DNA of 64,000 nucleotides from Eubacterium sp. (GTDB taxonomy: Bacteria > Bacillota > Clostridia > Lachnospirales > Lachnospiraceae). Below are positions 43,369 to 52,480 of the stretch, piece after piece. Under the pieces are notes generated by a model. The model saw only the letters and a list, made by a program, of their open reading frames with translations. It was not told where the DNA came from and did not search any database. The stretch's first letter is position 1. Each line of letters opens with the position of its first letter. The translations under genes were made by a program, and so were the position numbers. The DNA is taken from the NCBI GenBank assembly GCA_017433825.1, contig JAFRGL010000003.1, positions 1-64,000 on the forward strand, written 5' to 3'.

Positions 43369-44718
43369 TCAGCCGGTCTGCGCCGCTCCTTCCGCCTCCT
43401 TTTTGCCGTCTGTAACCGGAAAGAGAATTATAACGCTAAAACCAGAGCCTTTAGATTCAGAACGGCATATACCGCCCATATCCTGCATCATATTCCGGAT
43501 GCTTTGAATACCTATCCCGGTACCGTCGGCTGTTTCTCCGGACCTTGCAATCGTGTTTTGGAACATAAATCCGATTTCATTGTCCCTTTTTATCTATGAA
43601 ATCAGAACCGGATACTGCGGATCCGCGTATTTTACAATGTTCGATGCGATATTGTCCATGATTCGGACAATATAATCGGTATTGTAATTCAGCTGCCCTT
43701 CCTGCCACTGAATATCCAGGCTGATGTGAAATCCCTTTTGTTCCAGATATCCGCAGACCTCGGAAAGAGGATCGTAGAACACTTCCTGAAAAGAACCCGG
43801 CTCCAGTTCCGGTTTTTCGTCCTGTACCTCTTTCAGGGAATAATCCAGCAAACGGTCCGTCCGCTCCTTCAGCTGATGCGCTTTCTGTCCGATTTTTTCA
43901 ATATACGGTCTTTGCTCTGTCTCCCCTTCTTTTTTCTTCGTCATAAGGATTTCCGTATACAGCATAATGGCTGTGATCGGTGTCCGCAAATCATGCGACA
44001 TTTCCGTAATCACCTTTTTATGACGGCGTATCATTTCTGCTTCTCTTGCCTGGCTGTCCAGAAAACTTATCCTCATATTGTCCAGGCCTTCGGCCAGAAC
44101 AGAGAGTTCATCATATCCCCTTACTGTGACGGGGCAGTGAAGGCCTCCTCCTTCCAGCACTTTGACTTCATCACTCAGCTGCCTTATGTATCTCATTTTT
44201 CTGCGGATGCCGCACAATACGATTATGAGAAAGACAAAAAAGCAAACGCCTATTTCAACGATTCGAATATAACTGTAGATTTGATACAGCCATGCACCGG
44301 TCATGAGTATTTCCGCTTCTCCGTCCGCAAATATGACTTTATCATACACAATCCAGTCATAATCAGCCGGGACTATTTCCGCATTCCATATCTGTCTGTC
44401 CGGATAGTCGGAATCAAAAACCATAATACCGTCTTTATAAATACTTACAGAAACGAGTTTCTGTTTCTGGACCCATTTGTTCAGAGCTTCTTCGTCTCTT
44501 GCGTTTATCTGATTTAAGGTAATATACTGCTGCAGTTCATAGACAGCTTTTCTGTTTCTGACTTCAGTATAGTCGCTCTCCTCCATATACCGGTCAACCA
44601 CATATTCACCCGCCTTGTCCAGCGCCAGAAAAAGCACTCCGGCAACCACGGCAGCGGAAACCAGCAGAATCAGCATCTGCATGTAAATAGAATGAATCCT
44701 ATGACTGTCTTGTTTCAA
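43369..44718 (-). pseudogene. Histidine kinase interrupted by an in-frame TAG
   Basis: Sensor kinase of about 449 codons. First membrane segment near 15-35, extracytoplasmic region, second membrane segment near 155-175, HAMP-like part, H-box MSHDLRTP, N-box DNIASNIVKYAD. Then TAG at 43594-43596 stops the frame. Without any shift, the same frame continues for 75 codons with the missing end of the ATPase domain (TADGTGIGIQSIRNMMQDMGG, KGSGFSVIILFPV). A single CAG or similar to TAG change explains it. Without readthrough the ATP lid is missing and the kinase should be inactive. The start codon is a TTG overlapping the regulator fragment. Confidence 0.88.
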
Positions 44719-45139
44719 ACCGATATCCCTTCCCCCACAGTGTTTTTATATATTTGGGATTTTTAGGGTCTTTCTCTATCTTGGTACGAAGTTTTCGGAT
44801 ATGTACCATTACCGTACTGTTGCAGGAATAAAAATACGGTTCTTCCCAGATACTTTCATAAAGATTCTGTGCGGAAAACGTTTTTCCGCTGTGCTGCATC
44901 ATGAGAAGCAGCATTTTATATTCTATATTGGAAAGTTCCTTCTCCGTTCCTTCAACAAAAACTTCATTGTATAACCTGTTGATACGGATTCCGGATAATT
45001 CCAGATACTCTTCTGCCTGTTCTTCCCCAACAGTGGTGCTGCCCATATATACGGTATATCTGCGGATTAACGCCTTCACTCTTCCCAACAGTTCCGCGTA
45101 GGAAAAAGGTTTGGTCAGATAATCGTCCCCGCCTGCCAT
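44699..45139 (-). pseudogene. Response regulator lacking most of its receiver domain
   Basis: 146 residues. Homology begins at about IGLMAGGDDYLTKPFS, that is, at the end of the receiver domain; the phosphoacceptor Asp and preceding 80 or so residues are absent. A complete OmpR-type winged helix follows (ELSNIEYKMLLLMMQHSGKTFS ... VMVHIRKLRTKIEKDP ... GKGYRFE). The ATG overlaps the stop of a 27-codon frame (TGATG). A deletion seems to have joined the start of another gene to the inside of this one. It could still bind DNA without phosphorylation control. Confidence 0.85.
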
Positions 45140-45222
45140 CAGCCCGATGCCAGCACACCCACAGCCAGCATTACAGCCCCTTTCCGATATAATCTGCGAA
45201 CTGTTGTTTTAAATACTGTCAT
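45139..45222 (-). CDS. 27-residue remnant at the fusion junction
   Basis: ATG at 45222 preceded by an excellent AAGGAGG. The peptide starts MTVFKTTVRRLYRKG and continues with a hydrophobic run AVMLAVGVLASG, like the beginning of a signal peptide or membrane protein, then TGA, which overlaps the ATG of the regulator fragment. It looks like the retained 5' end of a deleted gene, now coupling translation into the fragment. Confidence 0.5.
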   Translation of the reverse strand: MTVFKTTVRRLYRKGAVMLAVGVLASG

Positions 45223-45245
45223 TATAAATACCTCCTTCAATGCTT

Positions 45246-45271
45246 GAATCGTTGAATCGATTTAACGATTC
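45246..45271. promoter_or_regulatory. Palindrome upstream of the broken regulator
   Basis: GAATCGTT-N10-AACGATTC (24 of 26 bases symmetric). Further upstream in the minus direction, TTTAGA/TTCAGA-like hexamers repeat about every 11 bases (45299-45324), the usual spacing of OmpR-type sites. Confidence 0.45.
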
Positions 45272-45349
45272 TTATCATAGAATGGATACCTTAACAGATT
45301 CTGAACGATATCTAAAGGATTCTAAAAAGGGCTGCAGGCCAACCAAATA

Positions 45350-45381
45350 CACCGCAAGTCTTCCTAAAGAGGACTTGCGGT
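45350..45381. terminator. Terminator after the surface protein gene
   Basis: Stem CACCGCAAGTC / GACTTGCGGTG with an 11-base loop, between the surface protein stop and the broken regulator leader. Confidence 0.7.
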
Positions 45382-45414
45382 GTGTTCATTTAAAATGATT
45401 CGCTTACATTTCTT

Positions 45415-48360
45415 CTATTTTCTAATTCTTTTTCTTCGCAATGCTATTACTGCAATCCCCAGCAGTGCTGCTGCCATCAGCATAAACCAAAGCCCGGCCT
45501 TACTCTCATCCCCTGTCTTTGCAGCCGAAGTGCCGGTTGTGGAAGCGCCTGTGTCTTTTGAAGATGTTGTCCTTGTATCTTCTGAAGAGCTGCTGTTCTT
45601 CGTCCACTTCGCGTACAGGGTGATATCTGCCGTGACAGGATCGCTGAAATCATATTCGGCTGTACACGCCGCATCCGTATACCATCCCCGGAAGGTATAT
45701 CCCTCTGCGGAAGGCTCTGCCGGTTCTGTCGCGGTATCTCCGTTCTTTATCTTCTGTGTTTCCGGAGCAGTGCCGTGTCCCTGAACGTCAAACGTAACAG
45801 CTACGTCCGCCAGCCACCGGGCATACAGTGTAATATCCTCTGTGAGCGGGGTGCTGAAATCGTATTCGCTTGTGCATTCCGAATCTGTAAACCATCCGGC
45901 GAAGCTGTACCCCTCTGCGGACGGTTCTGCCGGTTCTGTCGCAGTATCTCCGTATTTGATCTGCTGTGCTTCGGGCGCAGTGCCGTGTCCCTGGACGTCA
46001 AACGTAACGATCGGGTACGCCAGCCACAGGGCATACAATGTGATATCCGCTGTGACAGGGATGCTGAAATCGTATTCGCTCGTGCATTCCGGATCTGTAT
46101 ACCACCCGGCAAAGGTATACCCTTCGGCATACGGGTCTTTCGGCTGTGTCGCAGTGCCTCCATATGGGAATGTCTGTTGACTCGGAGCATATCCATGCCC
46201 CCGGACATCAAAAGTTACATTCACATCGGCGTACCATTTGGCATACAAAATAACGTCCTCGTAAACAGGCTGCGCGAAATCATACTCATTGATACATCCG
46301 GCTTCCGTATACCATCCGCCGAACGTATATCCCTTTTCCTTCGGATCGATCGGTACCGGAGCTGTTTCTCCGTCTTTTACATACCGGGTCACCGGGTCTT
46401 CCCCGTGGCCGTTCGCATCATATTCGATCTTATGGCTTCCATAAGGAAAGATTCTGACATACTTCGCAGGTTGCGTACCTGCGCCTGAGCTGAGCGTGAC
46501 ATACTCTGTGTACCAGGGCGGCGGCCCCTGAACGAACGTACCGGTAAACGGGTAATCGACCACATTCGTGGGGGCGATCTCAATACCGTTCCTGGCAAGA
46601 AGTGCATTCTCTGCCTCTGCTATAACACTGCTGATGCCTCCGCCTATCCGAATAGTCCCTCTAGCCCTGAGGCCATAATCATATCCATATATCCACCATG
46701 CCTTTGAAGCATCTGCCCATACGGTCCCACCGTTAATATTGATATCTCCTTCAGCATCGATCGGACCGAGCACTGTCCCGCCATTGATAATGACATCGCT
46801 ACTATATGATTGAATACCTGTCGTATCTACATACCCGTCGTCGATTACCACATCGTTATGTGCCCAAAGGCCGTAATCGCCTCCGGTAGCTTTCACGTAT
46901 CCGCTCTTGATCACAATATAGCCGGCCGCAATCCCGCACCAGTTCATTCCCAGTGCCTCGACATGACTGTTCTGGACAGTTACAGTAGATATATCATCCG
47001 AAACGATCGGTCGAACCGGATCATCAAAGACATAATAGGCATTATCAAAGATCAGTTCCGCACCATTCATCAGATAAATACCATCAGCGGTCCCAAAAAA
47101 ATTGCCTTTGAATTCCGCCTTGCCGGTGATTGTCAGAGTGATGCCATCGATTACGATCAAAGCTTTTGCCTCAAATGGCAGATCGCCCTTCAGCACCGGA
47201 TTGTCAAAGGTCATTGTCTTCGTAACAGGGTCATATTTCACGGAACCTCCGTCATGAAGTACATCATCGCAGGTCTCACTGGTAATCTGTTCGCCGTTGA
47301 ACCATACAGGATATGTTTCTGCCGGATCCGTCACTTCGATCACATACACAATGCCGTTGATCGTTACGGTCAGGGTCTCCTTCGATGTAAAGGATTTATG
47401 AGAAATGATCCTCCATGTTCCGTCTGTATTATCAATAGAGAACAGTTCCGGCGCGCTGCTTTCGGCATTTGTCACTTCTCCCGTAAGCCCCAGAATATCC
47501 AGTACCGTTTTGAGCGAAACGGTTCCGTTTCCGGGCAGTGAATACTTCAGGGTCCCGTAGGTAAATTCCACGGTATAGTAGGAGAATCCGTCTGTTTCTG
47601 CTTTTACCGTATTCCCTTCACAGACAGTGTCCAGTGCTTCGGCTTCTCCGTCCGCAACATGGTAGACAGACGCTTCCAGATTCCGATCCGCTGCCTCTGC
47701 TGCCGCAAAGGAAACCGTTACAGAGCGGCCGTCCGCAGGCTGGATCTCATTTCCTTCCTGATCCAGGACCTTAATGTCGAACGTATAGGAAGCAGCGACG
47801 GTCACATCCGCGGCACGTGAATTTTCCACAGCAGATCCGACGGCCTGCTGTTCGCCGTCAGAAATGCGTTCCACAGACAGAGCAGCCCCTTCCGGGAAAA
47901 TGCCTTCTCCGGCAGATACACAAACGGTAATCCCATCCACCGTTTTTTCAGCCCTGAAAGCAGGATACAGAATTCCTCCTGTCCCTGTTTTCTGCGGCCG
48001 GTCTGCTGCCGGCGTTTCTTCCGGCTGTGTTTCTGCTGTCTCCGGAGCAGCTGCAGGAGCCGGTCCGTCTTCCCGGCTGCTGTCCGATATAGCTTCCTCC
48101 GACTGTGCCGATGCCGCCTCCGGAGCAGATGCATGAGCCGATTCATCTTCCAGACCGGCATCTGATACAGTTTCTCCCGGTTGTGCCTCTGCTGTCTCCG
48201 GAGCAGCAGCTTCCGGTTCAGCTTCCCGGACCGTCTCTGCCGGTACTGCAGCAGAGTTTTCTTCCTCTGCACGAACAGGCAGACACGCGGCAGACAGTAT
48301 CCCGAGCACCATCATGCACGCAATCAAAATGCTCATTATCTTTCTGGTCGTCTTTTTCAT
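45415..48360 (-). CDS. Surface protein with InlB-type B repeats and variant sorting signal
   Basis: 981 residues from the ATG at 48360. Signal peptide (KKTTRKIMSILIACMMVLGILSAACLP..), then a Pro/Ala/Glu stalk of imperfect 27-residue repeats (PETAEAQP / PEAASAQS / PETAETQP) to about 110. A central region with repeated beta-strand-like turns (VTVQNS, VVIDDGYVDTTG, VIINGGTV, ININGGTV) suggests a right-handed beta-helix. Four 70-residue Listeria-Bacteroides (Flg_new/InlB B) repeats occupy about 643-919. The C-terminus is AAKTGDES, a hydrophobic segment and RRKRIRK: an LPxTG-like signal lacking Leu and Pro. Probably a wall-bound adhesin. Confidence 0.85.
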   Translation of the reverse strand: MKKTTRKIMSILIACMMVLGILSAACLPVRAEEENSAAVPAETVREAEPEAAAPETAEAQPGETVSDAGLEDESAHASAPEAASAQSEEAISDSSREDGPAPAAAPETAETQPEETPAADRPQKTGTGGILYPAFRAEKTVDGITVCVSAGEGIFPEGAALSVERISDGEQQAVGSAVENSRAADVTVAASYTFDIKVLDQEGNEIQPADGRSVTVSFAAAEAADRNLEASVYHVADGEAEALDTVCEGNTVKAETDGFSYYTVEFTYGTLKYSLPGNGTVSLKTVLDILGLTGEVTNAESSAPELFSIDNTDGTWRIISHKSFTSKETLTVTINGIVYVIEVTDPAETYPVWFNGEQITSETCDDVLHDGGSVKYDPVTKTMTFDNPVLKGDLPFEAKALIVIDGITLTITGKAEFKGNFFGTADGIYLMNGAELIFDNAYYVFDDPVRPIVSDDISTVTVQNSHVEALGMNWCGIAAGYIVIKSGYVKATGGDYGLWAHNDVVIDDGYVDTTGIQSYSSDVIINGGTVLGPIDAEGDININGGTVWADASKAWWIYGYDYGLRARGTIRIGGGISSVIAEAENALLARNGIEIAPTNVVDYPFTGTFVQGPPPWYTEYVTLSSGAGTQPAKYVRIFPYGSHKIEYDANGHGEDPVTRYVKDGETAPVPIDPKEKGYTFGGWYTEAGCINEYDFAQPVYEDVILYAKWYADVNVTFDVRGHGYAPSQQTFPYGGTATQPKDPYAEGYTFAGWYTDPECTSEYDFSIPVTADITLYALWLAYPIVTFDVQGHGTAPEAQQIKYGDTATEPAEPSAEGYSFAGWFTDSECTSEYDFSTPLTEDITLYARWLADVAVTFDVQGHGTAPETQKIKNGDTATEPAEPSAEGYTFRGWYTDAACTAEYDFSDPVTADITLYAKWTKNSSSSEDTRTTSSKDTGASTTGTSAAKTGDESKAGLWFMLMAAALLGIAVIALRRKRIRK
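45603..46432 (-). repeat. Four 210-bp coding repeats
   Basis: The B-repeat units recur every 210 bases (GHG codons end near 45780, 45990, 46200, 46410 on the plus coordinates). The two units nearest the C-terminus are the most alike, which suggests recent duplication. Confidence 0.85.
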
Positions 48361-48674
48361 CTTTTCAGTTCTCCCGCAATTCCCAGAAGGATCTGTGTAT
48401 CCTGCCGGCCATTGTTGTTCTGTCCGACAGGATGCACTTATTGAAAGGTACATAAGCAGCGAAATCAAAGGATGTAAGTACGTATAGCCGGTCAAAATTA
48501 TCGCCGATTTTATTATAACATATTCTACACCTGCCAGCCATAAATAGTTCTAAATACCCGCCGTTTATTTTCTTGGCATTCTGCTTCACCGTATAAAAAA
48601 AGCCGTCCTCTCAAAAAGGGGGGACGGCTTTGGTATTATATTAACATTCCATTTTATCTCTTAACATTTCCCAA
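48361..48674 (-). other. Leader of the surface protein gene and integrase tail
   Basis: A minus-strand TATAAT at 48512-48517 could start a leader of about 145 bases for the surface protein; no good -35 is present. A 74-codon open frame here lacks support. The integrase terminator occupies the right part. Confidence 0.5.
48598..48634 (-). terminator. Terminator of the integrase gene
   Basis: Minus-strand AAAGCCGTCC / GGACGGCTTT followed by TTTTT. Confidence 0.85.
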
Positions 48675-49982
48675 CTACATGCTCATATCCGGAATCTCCA
48701 GTCTCGCTGTTATAATGCTTTCAATATACTCATTTATATCTTTCCTGTTTTCATCATCATGCCAGTATACTGAGACTGTTGTTATATCATCTTTTTCCTT
48801 GAATGTATGCCCACAGTTTGCTGCCACCTGAAACTGATTGAGGCCCCCGTTCAGGCAAAGACTGACGAATGTATGCCGCAGATCATGCAGCCTAATATAC
48901 GGAATCTCTTCTAATCCTGCCTTTTTACGCACATTGTTCATCCGAACCAAGAATTCATGGAATCTACGACTTACTTTTCCCGGGTGAGGAAGGTAACCAT
49001 TAACCAAATTAATCTTCTGCATGTAAACATAATCTTCCCCTGTAACCGCACGGTGTAAATATTCTTCCTGCTGAGCCTTCACGTATTCAAGCAGTGTAAT
49101 TAACGGTTTTGGCAATGCCGCATAGCGCTGCTTACGTTCTTTTCTATCTTTCCCGGAATCTTTTCCACCTTTCGGAACTTTAATGATGCTGCCTGTTGAA
49201 ATCTGGCACCGCTGGTATTCTACATCTATAAGCTGTGCTTCTGAATCTATATCCTTCCACCTAACGCCGCACAATTCTCCCCTTCTCAAACCGGCAAGCA
49301 CAGGAAATCCTATCATAGAAAACACTGAATAATCCTTCTCGTTATTAATTGCATACTGGATCATGTAATTCACCTGCTCAGCCGTTAATATAGTTGCTTC
49401 AAACACTTCTTTTTCACCATAATCGGCATCCCGAACAACATTTTCCCGCACACCATACCGGCCCTGATTCTTCTTCATGTATTTCCAGACGTCAACTAAA
49501 TGAACACATATTTTTTGTATTGAATTGGTTCCCAGCTTATGCGGGAAGCCTGGGTGTTCTTCGCGGCACCAGTCGAAAAAATCTTCGATATCCAGCGTAC
49601 TAATCTTACGTACATCCATATCTCCGAAAAAAGCTACAGCTCTTTTGGTTTGGCTCTTCTTTTGCATAGCGTAGGAATCAGACCATTTATGTTTATAATG
49701 ATTTGTATATTCCTCAATTGCTTTTGAAAACGGAACCTTTTTTACATTGTATGACCCTTTTCTGTGCTGTTTTTCGTTGTTGTTTTCACCGATAATGGCT
49801 TTTGCCTGCTTCAATGTGTCAACCGTTCTCGTAGTTTTTACCTGTCGGAGCTCCATCTCACCGGTTGCCTTGTTAAACTTCATCATCCGGCCTAAATCCA
49901 AAGTAACAATGTACTTTCCATTACTGATTTTCTGTTTGATTCCCGGATATCCCGTGTCTTTTACATCTGATTTTTTTGACAT
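48675..49982 (-). CDS. Tyrosine recombinase / integrase
   Basis: 435 residues from the ATG at 49982, with AGGAGG eight bases upstream. N-terminal arm-binding part (about 1-80), core-binding SAM-like domain (about 95-190), catalytic domain with Arg in AGLRRGELCGVRW, HDLRHTF, a His in CGHTF and the nucleophile Tyr in SVYWHDD. Complete, so probably active. Phage or ICE-type integrase. No excisionase, relaxase or phage genes adjoin it. Its AT-rich composition differs from the flanking core genes. Confidence 0.92.
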   Translation of the reverse strand: MSKKSDVKDTGYPGIKQKISNGKYIVTLDLGRMMKFNKATGEMELRQVKTTRTVDTLKQAKAIIGENNNEKQHRKGSYNVKKVPFSKAIEEYTNHYKHKWSDSYAMQKKSQTKRAVAFFGDMDVRKISTLDIEDFFDWCREEHPGFPHKLGTNSIQKICVHLVDVWKYMKKNQGRYGVRENVVRDADYGEKEVFEATILTAEQVNYMIQYAINNEKDYSVFSMIGFPVLAGLRRGELCGVRWKDIDSEAQLIDVEYQRCQISTGSIIKVPKGGKDSGKDRKERKQRYAALPKPLITLLEYVKAQQEEYLHRAVTGEDYVYMQKINLVNGYLPHPGKVSRRFHEFLVRMNNVRKKAGLEEIPYIRLHDLRHTFVSLCLNGGLNQFQVAANCGHTFKEKDDITTVSVYWHDDENRKDINEYIESIITARLEIPDMSM

Positions 49983-50068
49983 TCCTACTACCTCCTGATT
50001 TTCCATTTACGATAATATGGACATTTTTTTTCACATACTTCACGCAAAGGGAGTTTGCTGAAAATTTT

Positions 50069-50089
50069 GGTAGTTTTTTGGTAGTTTTT
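50069..50089 (+). repeat. Direct repeats next to the integrase gene
   Basis: GGTAGTTTTT occurs twice, 11 bases apart, about 90 bases upstream of the integrase. Candidate arm-type integrase sites or part of the attachment site; no matching copy was found by eye elsewhere. Confidence 0.35.
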
Positions 50090-50128
50090 AAGCCATCTCT
50101 GTTTGCTATAAGCAGTCAGAAATGGCTT
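50090..50128 (-). terminator. Hairpin after the two-component operon
   Basis: Minus-strand AAGCCATTTCTG / CAGAGATGGCTT followed by AAAAAC rather than T; it marks the island boundary side of the regulator gene. Confidence 0.45.
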
Positions 50129-50161
50129 AAATACAAGGAATGTTCAATTTTCAGAGCATTT

Positions 50162-50851
50162 TTAAATCTTAAACCGGTATCCCACGCCCCAGATGGTTTC
50201 GATGTACTGGGGTTTGGCGGTGTTCAGTTCGATTTTTTCACGGATTTTCTTGATGTGCACCGTAACCGTGGTGATATCGCCGACGGATTCCTGGGCCCAG
50301 ATTTCCCGGAAAAGATCCTGCTTGGAATACACCTTGTTCGGATTGGAGGCCAGGAATGCCAGAAGGTCGAATTCCTTGGTGGTCAGGAATTTCTCTTCGT
50401 CGTTCACCCAGACGCGGCGGGCCGTGATGTCAATTTTCAGCCCCCTCACCTCTATCATGTCATTGGCCGGCGCGGAAGAGTTGACCAGCCGCTCGTAGCG
50501 GGACATATGCGCCTTAACCCTGGCCACCAGCTCGGAGGGCGAGAAGGGTTTGGTCATGTAGTCATCCGCACCGAGACCCAGGCCTCTGATTTTGTCAATG
50601 TCGTCTTTCTTGGCGGACACCATGATGATGGGAGTGTTTTTCTCCGCCCGGATCTGCCGGCAGATCTCATAGCCGTCCACCTTCGGCAGCATCAGGTCCA
50701 GAATGTAAAGGTCGAAATTCTCCGACAGCGCCCGGGCAAGGCCCGTATCCCCGCTGCCTTCAATCTCCACTTCAAAACCGGAAAGCTCCAGATAGTCTTT
50801 CTCCAGCTCCGCAATTGCCTCTTCGTCTTCAATAATCAGGATTTTGCTCAC
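50162..50851 (-). CDS. OmpR-family response regulator
   Basis: 229 residues, GTG start with GGAAGGGAG upstream. Receiver domain with acidic pocket (IIEDEE), phosphoacceptor in LYILDLMLPKVDG (Asp about 52), Lys in TKPFS, then winged helix with VNDEEKFLTTKEFDLLAFL and GVGYRF. Intact, in contrast to the regulator at 44.7 kb. Encoded just after its kinase. Confidence 0.95.
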   Translation of the reverse strand: MSKILIIEDEEAIAELEKDYLELSGFEVEIEGSGDTGLARALSENFDLYILDLMLPKVDGYEICRQIRAEKNTPIIMVSAKKDDIDKIRGLGLGADDYMTKPFSPSELVARVKAHMSRYERLVNSSAPANDMIEVRGLKIDITARRVWVNDEEKFLTTKEFDLLAFLASNPNKVYSKQDLFREIWAQESVGDITTVTVHIKKIREKIELNTAKPQYIETIWGVGYRFKI

Positions 50852-50869
50852 GTCTGTTTTCTCCCTTCC

Positions 50870-52411
50870 TTATTGACTGATATTCATCTGCGTGCCCGTG
50901 CCCGCATTGTATTTCCTTAAAACAAATGTCATGACGGTACCTTCTCCTTCGGTACCTCCGGCCCAGATCTTGCCGCCGTGGTCTTCCAGGATTTTCTTCA
51001 CGATGGAAAGGCCGATGCCGCTGCCGCCGCGGGTGGAATTCCGGGACGCATCGGTGCGGTAGAAACGGTCGAATATCTTCACACGGTCTTTCGCCGGAAT
51101 TCCCCGGCCGTTGTCCTCTATCTCCACCTGGATGAAATCATCCGCGTCCAGCACCCGCATTTCGATAAACCGGTAGGTTTTGTCCATGTATTTGACGGAG
51201 TTGTTGACGATATTGTGGATAACCCTGGTCAGCTGCTCCGCGTCGGCGATGATTTCCGTGCTCTCGTCCACGCCGTCCACGAAGGAAAATGTGATATTCT
51301 CGGGCTCCAGCTCCAGTTCCAGTTCGGAGGCGCAGTCCGTGAAATATTCGTGGGCGTTGACCCTGGCGAAATTATAGGGGATACGGTTCGTGTCTATTTT
51401 CGAATACAGTGTAAGCTCATTGATGAGCTTGTCCATCTCGTTTGCCTTGTTGTAAATGGTGCGGATATAACGTTCCATTTTCTCCGGCGTATCCGCCACG
51501 CCGTCCATAATGCCTTCCACATAGCCCTTCACGGCGGTAATCGGCGTTTTCAGGTCATGGGAGATGTTGGTGATCAGTTCTTTCGACTCCGCGTCGAAAA
51601 TCATACGTGATTCCTGGGCTTCCTGCATCTGCTTGCGCATGTTCTCGAAACTGTCGATCAGCTCGTCAATTTCCGAAATGCCGTTGCCGCTGATGGAGAA
51701 ATCCAGATTGCCGTCACGGATATTTTTGGTGGCGCGGGTCAGCTTGCTGATGGGGGAAATAACGCCCCGGTAAATCCACAGGCTCATGATAAAGCTGGTG
51801 CCCACCATGATGAGGATGAACACGTAGCCCATCTCGTAAATCCAGTGGCTGTAGCCCGCGTACAGCTGGGTCAGGTCGCTCACCAGGAAAACGCTGCCGG
51901 CCTTGTCCCCGTCGGTGAACGCTATCTGCTTGACAAGAATGCTCTCCACCGAGTTCGTCCTTGTCCATCCGAAGGAATCCGTTACGTCCGTCTTCGGCAG
52001 GATCTGCCGCATGATATTGTCGGAAATTCTCTCCGTGCCGTTGTAAATGATGCTGCCGTCTACGCGGACCACCAAAGAAGCCTGCCGTTCCGCAAGCGCT
52101 GCATTGTAATCATTCAGGTAATTCATGCTGGTCAGGTTTTCCGGATTCTTAAGCGCCGTATTCCTTAGATTGTCAAAATCCCCGTCGGTGGCGGAGGCCA
52201 GCATCATGGAGTTGTTGAAAAGGGTGGAAAAGGAGCTGCTTTCAATACCGTACTGGGTGCTTAAGGACCTGGTTTTCACATTTAAGAGCACAGTAAAGGA
52301 GATCATAATCAATATGATCGGGACAAGAATCATGATAAGGAATGCCATAAATATCCGGGCGGACAGCCCCATGGGCAGTCTGTTTTTGCCGCCGAACAGA
52401 TCCTCAAACAT
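50870..52411 (-). CDS. Membrane histidine kinase
   Basis: 513 residues. Two membrane segments (about 20-42 and 180-202) around an extracytoplasmic sensor, HAMP (about 205-255), H-box ISHDLKTPITAVKGY, N-box HNIVNNSVKY, G1 DNGRGIPAKD and G2 GGSGIGLSIV. Kinase-first gene order with its regulator; the signal is unknown. Confidence 0.95.
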   Translation of the reverse strand: MFEDLFGGKNRLPMGLSARIFMAFLIMILVPIILIMISFTVLLNVKTRSLSTQYGIESSSFSTLFNNSMMLASATDGDFDNLRNTALKNPENLTSMNYLNDYNAALAERQASLVVRVDGSIIYNGTERISDNIMRQILPKTDVTDSFGWTRTNSVESILVKQIAFTDGDKAGSVFLVSDLTQLYAGYSHWIYEMGYVFILIMVGTSFIMSLWIYRGVISPISKLTRATKNIRDGNLDFSISGNGISEIDELIDSFENMRKQMQEAQESRMIFDAESKELITNISHDLKTPITAVKGYVEGIMDGVADTPEKMERYIRTIYNKANEMDKLINELTLYSKIDTNRIPYNFARVNAHEYFTDCASELELELEPENITFSFVDGVDESTEIIADAEQLTRVIHNIVNNSVKYMDKTYRFIEMRVLDADDFIQVEIEDNGRGIPAKDRVKIFDRFYRTDASRNSTRGGSGIGLSIVKKILEDHGGKIWAGGTEGEGTVMTFVLRKYNAGTGTQMNISQ

Positions 52412-52431
52412 AACAGCAGACTCCTTGCGGA

Positions 52432-52465
52432 ATCCCCGGAAGCTTATGGGCTTCCGGGGTTTTTA
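52432..52465. terminator. Hairpin between phosphofructokinase and kinase genes
   Basis: CCCCGGAAGc / cTTCCGGGG with T-run on the plus strand only. In the transcribed minus direction it lacks a T-run, so it may instead be an mRNA-stabilising hairpin. Confidence 0.4.
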
Positions 52466-52480
52466 AAACAGGTTGATTAA

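Noticed and set aside
45603-46432. Regular 210-bp repeats as a possible CRISPR or satellite array
   Set aside because: The repeats are in frame inside a gene and code the 70-residue B repeats; there are no short identical repeats with unique spacers.
48365-48589. 74-codon minus-strand frame upstream of the surface protein
   Set aside because: Runs over the predicted promoter and leader, lacks a convincing ribosome site and has no recognisable features.
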